NCBI GenBank assembly: GCA_907165275.2
Contig: OU015673.1
Location: 7,157,001 to 7,221,000, forward strand
Direction: 5' to 3'
From: Zygaena filipendulae
Lineage: Eukaryota; Arthropoda; Insecta; Lepidoptera; Zygaenidae
Length of the DNA stretch: 64,000 nucleotides
Both the position numbers and the translations under genes were made by a program. Under the pieces are notes generated by a model. The model was given only the letters and a program-made list of their open reading frames with translations. It was not told the origin of the DNA and did no database searches. This document shows positions 13,201 through 25,200 of this stretch, in pieces. Positions within the stretch are counted from its first letter, which is position 1. The number at the start of each line of letters is the position of its first letter.

Positions 13201-16200
13201 ATTACCAAAAAACAAACATACAAAAAAAATCAAATATTTCTCTTTGTAATATATAGAATACATAAAGATAAACGTTATATTTTCAAGGTTCATCAGACGC
13301 GACGGAGTCGAATCAGGATCAAATAAACGACTTCATACTGGAGCGCAACGTGTGCTACCAGGACTCCATGACCGACTCGCTGTCCCAGGAGCTGCTCGGC
13401 CGCAGCGTGGACAGCCAGCAGGCGTCCGTCGAGAGGATGATGAAAAAAGATCAGAGCAAATCCACAGAGAAGTCCGTCGAGAGCGTCGAGCCGAAGAGCT
13501 CGTTGAAGGACGTGCCCAGCAACATACTGGACAGTAGAGTGTACGCGAAAAACGACCTTATCGCCAGCGGCATAAGTGCGGACAGCACGCAGAACATGAC
13601 CAACAGCAACTTCACCACCAACTCCAACATGACCGGCAGCAACGATCCGCTGTCCACCGGGTATCCGATGACGAGTAGCGGGGACGTGCTCTCCTCCAGT
13701 TTGGATTTGGATATAAAGTTTGATCATTTCGGCGAATCCCCCAACTTGGATAATTTGGACGCGCTCAAAGAATTCGAGAGGCGAGATGCGAAGAAGCCGT
13801 TGAAGCGGACCGATGAGGTATTCACACCTATATATATGTATATAGCTACCGATGAGGTATTCACACCTATATATATGTATATAGCTACCGATGAGGTATT
13901 CACACCTATATATATATACTAGCTGTTACTGGCTGTTTTGTTTGCGTTAATTTCGAAGTTACCGCGGGTATTCCGTAATAAAAAATACCCAGTGTCCTTT
14001 TCTATACCCCTGACAACGTATATGCAAAATTTCATGAGGATCGATTCGGTAGTTAATGCTTGATAAGGCAACAAAAAAAACAAACATTCGCATTTTATGA
14101 TATTCCTATGTGTGTATAGACAGAGCGTGAACTGTTTTTTTTGGTATAACCATAACTTATTATTAGCGAATTGGCTTGTCTTTGTGGATGTATAATAAGT
14201 TGTTTATACAACGCTTTGCTTATATGCTTTGAGTTTGTCAATAAAATAAATTAACGGGTTGAAAACCATAGAGGTGTAAGTGAATCTTTTTGAAAAAAAA
14301 AAAAATTCGGTAACAATTTTATACTTATTGCATTCTGATACTAAACACATGACGTGTGTTTACCCCTTGGCCACAGTTTCGGCGGTGGCGGCGGCGGCAA
14401 AAACAAATGGTAGACAACATACGAAGTAGGCCACAGCTATCAGCGGCGCGAGCTGTGGCTTACTTCTTATGTTGTCTACTGTTTGTTTTTGCCGCCGCCG
14501 CCGCCGCCGAGACTGTGGCCAAGGGGTTATTGTAACTTTCACATCAAAGCCTCCAGAATCATTTACAAAATTGTTTTTTTTTTTCATTTCTTAAAGGTAA
14601 AGGGTACAGTCAGCTGCATAAATATCTATTCACGATGGCTGTCATTGAATGTTATTGCAATAGTAATAGAGTTTAAATACTGACCAAAATGTATACATAC
14701 TGGTGCCGGTGACTGTTAATTAAATTAATTAATGGTTTTGTTTCTTCTTTCAAGGTCTGCAGCAAAGACGCGCCCGACTTCCCGCCCGAAGTCGACGCGT
14801 CGGAGAAACCGGACTCGGAGAGAGAGTTCGTGTTCCAGCACATGTCCGATCTGTTCGTGCTGCTGGAAGGTCACAGCGACCCGCACATCCGGGGCCTGGC
14901 GAGGGTGTGCGTGGGGAGCTACCTGAGCGCGGCCCTGGACCTCGCCCACGGCGACTACTACCGGTGGAAGAACTTCAGTCTCCTCCCACCGGAGGTTAGC
15001 CGCAGTTTGTGCGTCGACAACTTGTTCGAGATCGTTCTGAAGGTGAGTGGAATGACTTTGTAGACTAGCTATTCCTGTGATAATTTCGGAGTTTCCGCGG
15101 GAATACCGGGATAAAAAGTACCCTATGTCTTTCTCTGTACCCCTGTCAACATGCATGCAAAATTTCATGATGATCCGTTGAGTCGTTTTTGGCTGATTGA
15201 GTAACAAACATCCGAACATCCAAACTTTCACATTTATAATATTAGTAGGATTAGTAAGGATTTACTGGTATTCCTGATTATGTAAGTAAAACTAGATTAC
15301 ATAATTCCTCATATATGGATAATTATTTATTAACTTCTTCGTCTACCTATTTTATTTTTAGTATTTTTTTTTTCTATAAGTAGGTAGTTAGTTTTTTTAT
15401 GTAATTTCATTGAGAATTTATTAAATTTTAAATATAGAACATAATATTTATTTTTATTTTTCTAACCAGTGTATGAATGTGAAGTTCGACCCCACAACCG
15501 TGAATAGGGATGTGGACTACTTTTGAAAATCAAAATTCTAATTAGTGTGTCAGTTAGAAAATAAAAAAAACAATAGACACGTATTTTTTGCATTTTTAAA
15601 TAAATTAAAATATACAGAGATAAAGCGCATTAAAGTTTAGGATGAGGGGTCGTGACGTCACTAACCGCAAAACCGCCATACAAACTATCAGAATAGTGAC
15701 GTCACGCGAAATTTCAACTCAATATATCGCCGTTATTTTTTGATTACGTAAAAAAAGAAAAATCACGTGTCCAATATATTTTAATAATCTACAAGACGGA
15801 CTAAAAAAATAAAAATTAGTCCACATGCCCATTACCAACTCCTACGGTACCTAGCCGTTATCTCTATATTGAATTTAATCATAAAAAAAAAATATATTCA
15901 TTGGTTCTAGCAGCAAGGTGGCCTTTTTGCCATGTACCTACTTCATTTATATAAATCTGTGGTGCAGTAAAGTATATTGTGTTGTATATTACAGGGTCTA
16001 TCTGACGATATACATTCGGCGGTGAACCACGCGCTGGCGGCGTTGGCCCACATGGCGACATCGATATGCGACAGCGCGCACTGGGCGTTGCTGGTCGACG
16101 CCCTGAACTGCTTGGTGCACGTGGAGACCAACAACTACTGGCTGTGCCGGGTCAACCTGTGCCGGTTTTACGAGAAGCTGCCGTATAAAAAGTTTGTATT

Positions 16201-19200
16201 ACAACAATCGATGTTTCATTATTCTCTGGCGACTGTATGTGAGGGGTTTCCTTTGCGTCGATATTCTTTTGAAAATAATAACGCCTTATAACAGTGCAAT
16301 GAAACATTTCCTTACATATTATGAAATAAAGTCCTCCGCTGCGTCTGTCTGTCTGTTCGTAATAAACTCGAAACTACTGAACGGATTTTCATGCGGTTCT
16401 CACCAATAGATAGTGGTTCCAGAGGAATGTTTATAGGTATAGTAATTTATCCTGAAGTTCCCGCGGGAACACCAAAACTATCGCCGCTGAAACGGCGGGG
16501 GCAACTGTAAAACCATCCCTTGTGTATATAGATTACCCGATAACTATAAAAATCGGTCGTAAAATTAAAAAAAAAAAACATTACAAGTCATTTTTGGAGT
16601 CTGTTAAATATTATTATCATCAAAGGTACAGGTAACTGCATTGCTGAGTAATAATTTTTTTATATTATGCTGTTTACTGAGGCAAAGGCTCGTGTTCTAT
16701 TCAGCCAGTGGTTATGATGCATTTTATAATTTCACTCGCAGATTGTTCATGCTGTACCCGGAATATCATACGCGCAATAAGCTAATAATGGACACGCTGC
16801 TCCGCCTGCTCGCTGACCAGGACCAAAAGGTCAGGAACGCGTCAGCGCAGGCGATAGCTACGTAAGTAACATCCAACATATAATCACATTTATTAAATGC
16901 TAGCTGTCCCTCGAGGTTTCAGGAGTTCCCTCGGGAATTCCGGGATAACAACTACCCTATGTCCTTTCTTGTATTTCTGAAAATGTGTATGCAAAATTTC
17001 ATGATGATCGGTTGAGTAGTTAAACTGTGAAAGCGTAACAAACAAACAAACTCACATTTGAATTTGTAATAATATTATATTATGGATGTCGATGTTTGTT
17101 TTTTAATCTTTCACAATGAAACGACCAAACGGATTTCGATGAAACTTGGTACATAAATAGTTTGGGTTCTGGATTAACATAGGTTACTTTTTGTCGCGGA
17201 ATTCCTGAGGGAATACCGAAATTCATGCAGAGTGAAACTGCACCGTTAGTGGTTTCTATTCAAAATTCAAATACGTTAGATACAATCTTTGTTGGTGACT
17301 ATAGATGGGCGATCAACTCGGTGCTTGGGTTTGAATCCCATAAAAGCCAGCCTTTTACAGTTTTTTATCGGGCTTAAACTCGAAAACGGAAGGATTTTAT
17401 CGGGTTTAATCATTGATTTACTACTAAGATCAATGGATTTAATCCCAAGCTCCCATAACTGGGATGATCAGCCCATCTATATCAGTGTCTGGTGCTGAAC
17501 GCTTCTCTTCCTCTGCCACAGGATAACGCCTCAGATCTACTTGTCGAAGCGTTGGACTCCCACGTCGATGGTCGCCGAAATAGCCAGGGAGCAGACGCGC
17601 CACCTGACGTTCGACAGTTCCAAGTCCTCGCTGGAGCTCGTGAGGGAGATGTATTTCTATAGCGACCTGCCCGCGCAGCTGCGCAGCCCCGCGGGGCACA
17701 GCCCCCACGGCCTAGGGGTCGTGGTGAGCCAACTGTTCTCGCAGCTGATGTGCTCCAGCTGTAGATATTATTCGGTGAGATTTTTAAATCAAACGCTAGT
17801 TAACTTTAAATACACACAAGGACAACATAAAAAAAATAAATAATAATAATCCACTTCACAACACACAGATCTACTTGATCCCACACTAAGCTATGAGCAT
17901 TGTGTCGTGAAAACCAAGCAAACGTGGTATATACTACACATATTATTACATATATATTATACTACAGACATATATATACACACCCAGACTGGAAAATGGA
18001 ACCCTGTGTTCATCACACAAAGTCCACCCCCACCGGGAATCGAACCCGGAACCTCTTGATTAGCGGGCAGGCGTGGTGACCATTGCGCCAATCGGGTCGT
18101 CAAGAAGAAAGAGAGTTTAAAGTATCTACCTACAAGGGTCATGCTTATTCCATGTGGAATTTCTTCCAGCAGACCCGCAAAAGGACTTTTAATTGTTTAT
18201 TTTAGTTTAACTCTGTCTTTTGGATAGTTATCCTAACTTATTATGTAATTTAGCGCTGTAACTTCGGAGTTCCCGCGGGAATTCTGGGATAAAAGTACTC
18301 TAACCATAGCTATAATATATCTGTACCCCTAGCAACGTAGCATGCAAAATATAATGCAGTCTTACCCGCATTAATTGCGGAATTCCCGAGGGAATTCCGT
18401 GATAAAAAGTACCCTATGTCCTTCTTTGTATCCCTGACAACGTGTATGCAAAATTTCATGATCATCCGTTTGTTTCTCTTTACTTACTCTTTACGACTTA
18501 ACTACTCAAGCAATCATTATGTTTTGAATGTACACGTTGTCAAAGGTACAGAAAAGGACATATTAAGGTATTTTATTCCAGAATTACCGTGGGAATTCCG
18601 AACTTATCGCGGGTGAATTGCGGGGGCTAGTAATACCTATTATAAAGATAAAAGATTAGATTTTTTGTATGTTGGTCTGTTTGTTAGTGCCCAAAAGCAA
18701 AAATTAACAATTTGACCTTGAATAATATGCAACCGATTTTCAAGTGAAACCCACATTTCTCCACTAGCAAGGTCTCCTGGAAGCGTTGCAAGCGGTGTCG
18801 AAGAAATGGACGCCATGGAAGTACAAAGAGGCGTACTCCGACCAGGGCATACTGAGCTACTGCCTGGACAGCCTGGACCTGTGCAACGGGACTGTCGTGG
18901 CGAGGACCATCATGCTGGATTTGTGCACTTCGATATATCCAGGTAAATAAGACATGCGGCTTGAAATGTGAGAACAAAAAGGCGAATGGTTTAATAGGCT
19001 ATTTCACTGTTGTTGGAATGTTGATATCCAATAATTGGACGCAGATAAGCAATAATATGTTAACCCACAAAACGAAATTATTGATTCAGAACGATTTATT
19101 GAGATTTAGAGAACGTTTTTTAATTATGTGTTTACCTCATAACATTGTTTAAATATGTAACTAAATATTGAACATAAAAATTGTTGACACAAAATGGCGC

Positions 19201-22200
19201 TATAATTTTAAAACTTTAATTTACTCAAAATTTCTCCAGTGTGGGTTAACACACTATTGCTTATCTATGTCCAATTACACTCGGAAAAATCATGGGTAAG
19301 CATAACATAAGCGACAAAATCAAAAGATTTGATTAAAAAATAAAATAGTTATAAACTGTTTAATTTTGACTATGTCTGTCTCTTTCTAAAACGGAAAATT
19401 TTGTTTGGCGGTTGTAGGGCGTTACAAGCCGAGTGACGTCACTATAGGACTAGCGCTTTCCTTGTCTAACTTGAACTTCTAAAGAGTCATATCTCTGAAA
19501 GTACAAAAGATATTTGTAAAAAAAAAATACACACAATAGAACATAAAACCTCCTCCTTTTTGGAAGTCGGTTAAAAAATAATGCTTTTATACTACTAATA
19601 CATAAAGGTTTATAAAATAATAATAAAAAATAAACACTAAAATTCCCTATTTCATGCTTTCCATATTTTAGGGGATGAAAGTTGTTATTCGTGGTTGAAA
19701 ATTTGAAAAAAAGAAAAAAAAAATCAGTCTCATCTGTCTTTTTTGTACTTTGGAGTGAGTAATTCCACGGCCAGCTCCGTTACCTACAAATGATATGATT
19801 TAGTTATACCGAGAATAAATTAAGAATAAGCAAAATGTCTACTAATAAAACCGGAATAACCTATATTATAAATAACGTTATATATTCCGACTGCCGGGTT
19901 AATTTAAGTCCGATATAACATACATAACGTAAACCTTAGTGTTGACTCAGTTTTATTTATTTACGCTTTTATTTTCATAACGATTCCTCCAAAGCAGTAC
20001 CTAAGGGCCATATTTATTGAAGATGACTTTTAAGTTTCATGAGGTACTAGCTGTCCTCCGTGATAATTTCGGAGTTTTTGCGCGAATTTCGAGATATAAA
20101 GTACCCTGTGTCTCTCAAAACTACCGTTGCTTCCTATAAATGAAAGAATATTCAAAATCAGTTCAGTAAGGCCTAGCGCATACATATAACTTTTAGTTGA
20201 ACAACTATTTTGTTATGTTTCTTATGTTTATAGGAATGTATTGCGATCATAGAACTTGCGCATACTGTCAATACGATAGTACAGAAGTACACAACTCGAC
20301 TAAACAGTTTAGTCGATGTAGATGCGCTAGGCCTAAATCCAGAGATTACCCCTACAATGTCAATAACTTAACCTCTTTATAATATTAGTATTGTTTTTTA
20401 CATTACTGTCTTGCTCATGAATTAAATAAAATTACTCTCTTTATTTTATTTTTTATTACTATATGACTCTAACATTTTCATTAATACTTGAGATTCTAAG
20501 TTCAAATTCTTCATACGCAGTTCATGTTCTTTCTGCTGTCGTTCATTTTCAATTTGAGATTGCACTTTAAAATTCTTCATACGCAGTTCATGCTCCTTCT
20601 GCTTTTGATGATGTTCAATTTGAGATTGTAAGTCCAAATTCTTCATACGCAGTTCATGTTCTTTCTGCTGCCGTTCATTTTCAAGAAGCCGGAAGTTATG
20701 TACATCTGTATGTGAGGCACTGAACTCTGCTTCATTAGAATCTACATTGAACTCACCACAAGAGTTTATATCTGACACTTCCATTGTATCTGGAGAAGGA
20801 GATGATGGTTTTGGCCCACCTACGGTTTTTGAAATTTCTCTCTTTGACAATAGTTCTTTCTTTGAATTTAATTTTAGGCACTTCCATTGGTTCATTAATT
20901 GTTTTTTGGTTCTAGTCCTCACATTGGCTACATTAAATCTGAAAATAACATATTTTTATTATTAGTACATAGTTCAAACGAAAAAGTATAGGTTGTCTAC
21001 TTATTTTACTATTTCGCATGTACTTCTCTGTCATTTCAACCCAAGCCTTCATTTTCTTCTTGTTGGTATTGGTAGTTAAATCTTTATCTTCAATTATAGT
21101 AAGATAGGGTCGTAATATGTTTATTAAAATTTCCTGTATTCAAATTTAAAAAACGTGTTAAAAAATCATCAACGATTACCACGCACATTTCTAAATTAAA
21201 ACGATTTCAACAAATCCACATACCTTTTCTTCTCTCTCCCAGTTACTACAGCGTTCTCTTTTATTATTTTCCATTATTGTTCAGTCTTTAGAAAATTATT
21301 TAGGCACCGAATCAAATAATGTGCACACTTCACTACGAATTACAAATAAAATTAACTTGACTTTGAAAACGTCAAGCTGACAGAAATGTCAGAAACATTT
21401 TCTTTTGTAAAGTTTACCCCTCAGGTTTACCCCTTTCGGAGAAGGCAAAGAAAACTTTGTCCATACAGCCAATTTTTATTTTGTAGTTATTTACATCCAA
21501 ATGCGTTGGTGAGATGCATTTCGATGCTTTACCGAAATTTTTGGTAGCAACTTTTCAGTTGAACCTTAATAGAATGCTCTGTGGGGGTTATACAACGTGA
21601 TAATGAATTAAAAGAAGTCCTGTTACAATAATATGATTAAAATATATTTTACGTCGCAAAAATTTAAAAGTTATTCAACATTAGTGTGGAGGAGGCATCT
21701 ACGAAATTCCAAGCGCTACGCCCGCGCTACCGGTTCGATTTTTTTTGCTGCGGGCGGTGTATGCGCCAAATATTGTATTATAAATAATTTAGATATGGGC
21801 TAATACAAATGAAAAAAATATAACCTATATCAAAACAGTGCGATCGATTCGCTAGTTGCATCGACCACACAGCCCATAGACGCCTAATAACAGGCGAATG
21901 GCTCCTGTCAACACATCTGACTTATAGTTCCGATATAAATGTGAATTAGCCAATCACGGCGTGTAACTAGCGCGTGTGGCCTTGAATTAACCAATCACGG
22001 CGTTGCAACCCCGCTTCTCTTACCTCAGCTAGTTGCCAGAATGCATTCAATACGCAAAATCAAACATTAGGCGTCTATGGGCTGTGTGGTCGATGGCTAG
22101 TTGATTCTGAGCAAACTACTTTCTAGTTTTCAGTTAATTCATAAACACGTTGTATAGTAAAACGACAACCTCCCGACAAAAGCTGCATTGCATCTTATTT

Positions 22201-25200
22201 AATAATAATAATAATCATCACTGTTCATCGTTAATGGATCACTATTATGCAAAATCCAACTCATTCACACAATTTTAATCACGATAAACGAATTTGTAAA
22301 ACAAAGAAATAAAATTGACAGCCATTTCTATTAAAATTCCGCCAAAAGCCCTCTGTCAGAAACACAACCAATCATAGGCAACATTTTGATTTTTAATAGG
22401 TTTGTCTATGCATTGCGATGTTGCCACTTTGTGGCTGTGTCATAAGGAGAGAATAGTTATAACGTTTATTAGTAAGACATTATAATCCTTTTATTCTGAG
22501 CTTATTCCCACTATTCTTAGCATAAGGTTGGAATAAGTAGGTTTTTATTTGTAATAGTGGTTAAGATTTTTTTTATGTTTCCCAGTTGAAATCCACAACA
22601 TAATGCACAACAAAACCGCAAAGGTAGAGATATTCGAACGCGACTCTGTGCCCGTCAAAGACAAGTGGCAACACTTGGATAGCGCGAACATGGCCGCCCT
22701 ATCGGAGAAATTCCTGCAGATCACTCTCAAGATGCTGAACGTGCTGGCACACCTGATAGAGGAGGTCAACCCTAATGTGCATATGAATAAGAGCGGTATC
22801 GCCTTGCCGGGCAGTCCTGTGCGGAGGAAGACTCAAGGTGAGTTATCATGGGCATGTTGACTAATTTTTATTTTTTAGTCCGTCTTTTAGATTATTAAAA
22901 AATGTTGGACACGTATTTTTTCTTTTTTTACGTAATCAAAAAATAACGGCGATATATTGAGTTGAAATTTCGCGTGACGTCACTATTCTGACAGTTTGTA
23001 TGGCGGTTTTTGCGGTTAGTGACGTCACGACCCCTCACCCTAAACTTTGATGCGCTTTATCTCTGTATATTTTAATTTATTTAAAAATACAAAAAGTACG
23101 TGTCTATTGTTTTTTTTAACTGACGGACTAATTAGAATTTTGATTTTCAAAAGTAGTTTCACGTCCCCATTTGTGACCTCTCTACCGTTCCGAACAACTG
23201 CCTCCTTAGTCAAGTTGACAATCTAGAATCTTTATAGCTAAAGAAAGTTAAGGAACGTATCGTCATGTCAAGTAGTAACGAAAAATTGAACTTTTGATTG
23301 GAAAAATTTTCATGATCTCATGACATGGCGATAGGTTCCTTAGTTTTCCTCAGCGGTTTACTAAGGGGGCTGATTTTATTACCTAAAGCTTCAAAATTAA
23401 CTAGTGTTTTCTTAAAAATGATACCTTTCCTTTATCGTTTAACATTATTTCCGAAATTTGATCCCCATAAGCTTCAATATATTATTGTGATGACGCAATA
23501 ATGATAATGAAAAATACATGTCTATTATTTTTTTGCTATCTAACTGACGGACTAAATAGAATTTTGATTTTTACGCCCCGGCATCATATCTATTGCCCTG
23601 CGGGGTTGGCTAAGTTGACATTCTACAATCGAGAAACTTAGTGGTCACGCAAAACTAGAGCTTTGATTGGCTGACCAAAGTGTCATGACGATTCGTTAAA
23701 GTTTTCTATGCGTCGGTGACCCTTTCGGCAGAGCATGCAAGAGATATTTTATTTATGTTTCTTTAGATTAGGCACTGTTGATGTTTGTTTCTTTTTCTTG
23801 TGTGTTGTGCTGAAATAAATGTATTTTCTTCTTCTTCTTCTTCTTCTTAACGATTGTCGAATGTCAACTTGGCTAACCCCGCTGCCGGTTATGACGACCA
23901 GAACCGGCACCGAGGAGAGCTAGCAACGCGTCGGACGCGCCGGAGGAGCGCGCGCCGGCCGCGGCCCGCCGCCGGCCCGCCGCGCCGGCGCCCGCCGCCA
24001 GCCTCAGGGCTAACTTCGCGGGACACTTCTTCAACGAGCCGTTCTACATGAAGCTCTACGAGAATCTGAGAGCCATGTACTCCAATCACAAGGTTGGTTT
24101 TTTTTTTAGGAACACAGCTCCTTAACACGGTATTATGGTAGGAGAGACCAGAGAGAAGGTAATCACTACGTTGGAGAGACGATATACGATTTATTTTTCA
24201 AATGTTCCAACTTAGAATAGAATAGAATACAATTTATTTGATACCAATAAAAACAATAGATACAGAGGGTGATTTCAGTGGACTTACCTCATACAAGTGT
24301 TGCAGCAATATTATATGACTCATAGCAATTAAAATACTAGGCGTCCAAATAGAAATCGTATTTGGACAACATAGATAAGCAATAGCGTGTTAACCCACAC
24401 TGGAGAAATTTTGAATAAATCGTATTTTAAATTATAGCGCCATTTCGTGTCAGCATTTTTTTTTAGTCAACATTTTGTTGGTTATTGGTATTTAAACTAT
24501 GTAATAAGGTAAACACGTTGTTAAGAAAGTTCTATAATTCTCAATAAAGTGTTCTATATCAATAACTTAATTTTGTGGGTTAACATGTTATTGCTTATCG
24601 GCGTTCATTTAAACTTTTTTCTTTTTCCTCTAACTTGATTATGCATTAAATTTATAGATAAACTTGGACCCAACGAGCAGTATATTCTACGAGTTCCTAT
24701 CGAGCGTGCTCAACAGTCTCGCGATCCAACTAGAAATGGCCACCGAAAGGGAACTGGGTTCCGTCACCGAGGAAATGCTTTACTACCTGAAGATAATAAT
24801 GCCCCTGCGACCGGATTTAACCGTATACTGTATAACGCAACTGCTCAAATGCCTATTCGGTACGAACATGATAAACCAGTACCAGGATTTCATGACGATA
24901 AGCGACCCCATAAAGATTGAAGAGAAGCCGTGCTTCTACCGAGACGTGATGATGGTTAACGCCTTGGATGCCGTAGAGGAGGAGTCTATGGACGGTGAGG
25001 TTTCGACGTCGAGTCAAAAATCGTCTACGGACAGCAAAAACACTCGTATGATGGCGGAAAAGCAGCTGTTGATGACGATGGAGAACTTCACAAAGAACAA
25101 AATGGACAGGAAATGGAGTACTAACAAGAAAGAGCTCGAGAGATACATAAGGTTGTTTGAGCCGGTCGTTATTCAAGCTTTGAAGGTATATTATATTTTA

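Noticed and set aside
13350..13922. Exon 12 continuing in frame through the 39-bp repeats to the stop at 13920-13922 as a truncated HTT
   Set aside because: Possible as intron retention, but the following exon 13 aligns with HTT and phase 0 at 13817 fits, so the first donor is the default.
17995..18070. A tRNA gene on the minus strand
   Set aside because: It has A- and B-box-like sequence, but the rest does not fold as a tRNA and related fragments recur, so it is a SINE head.
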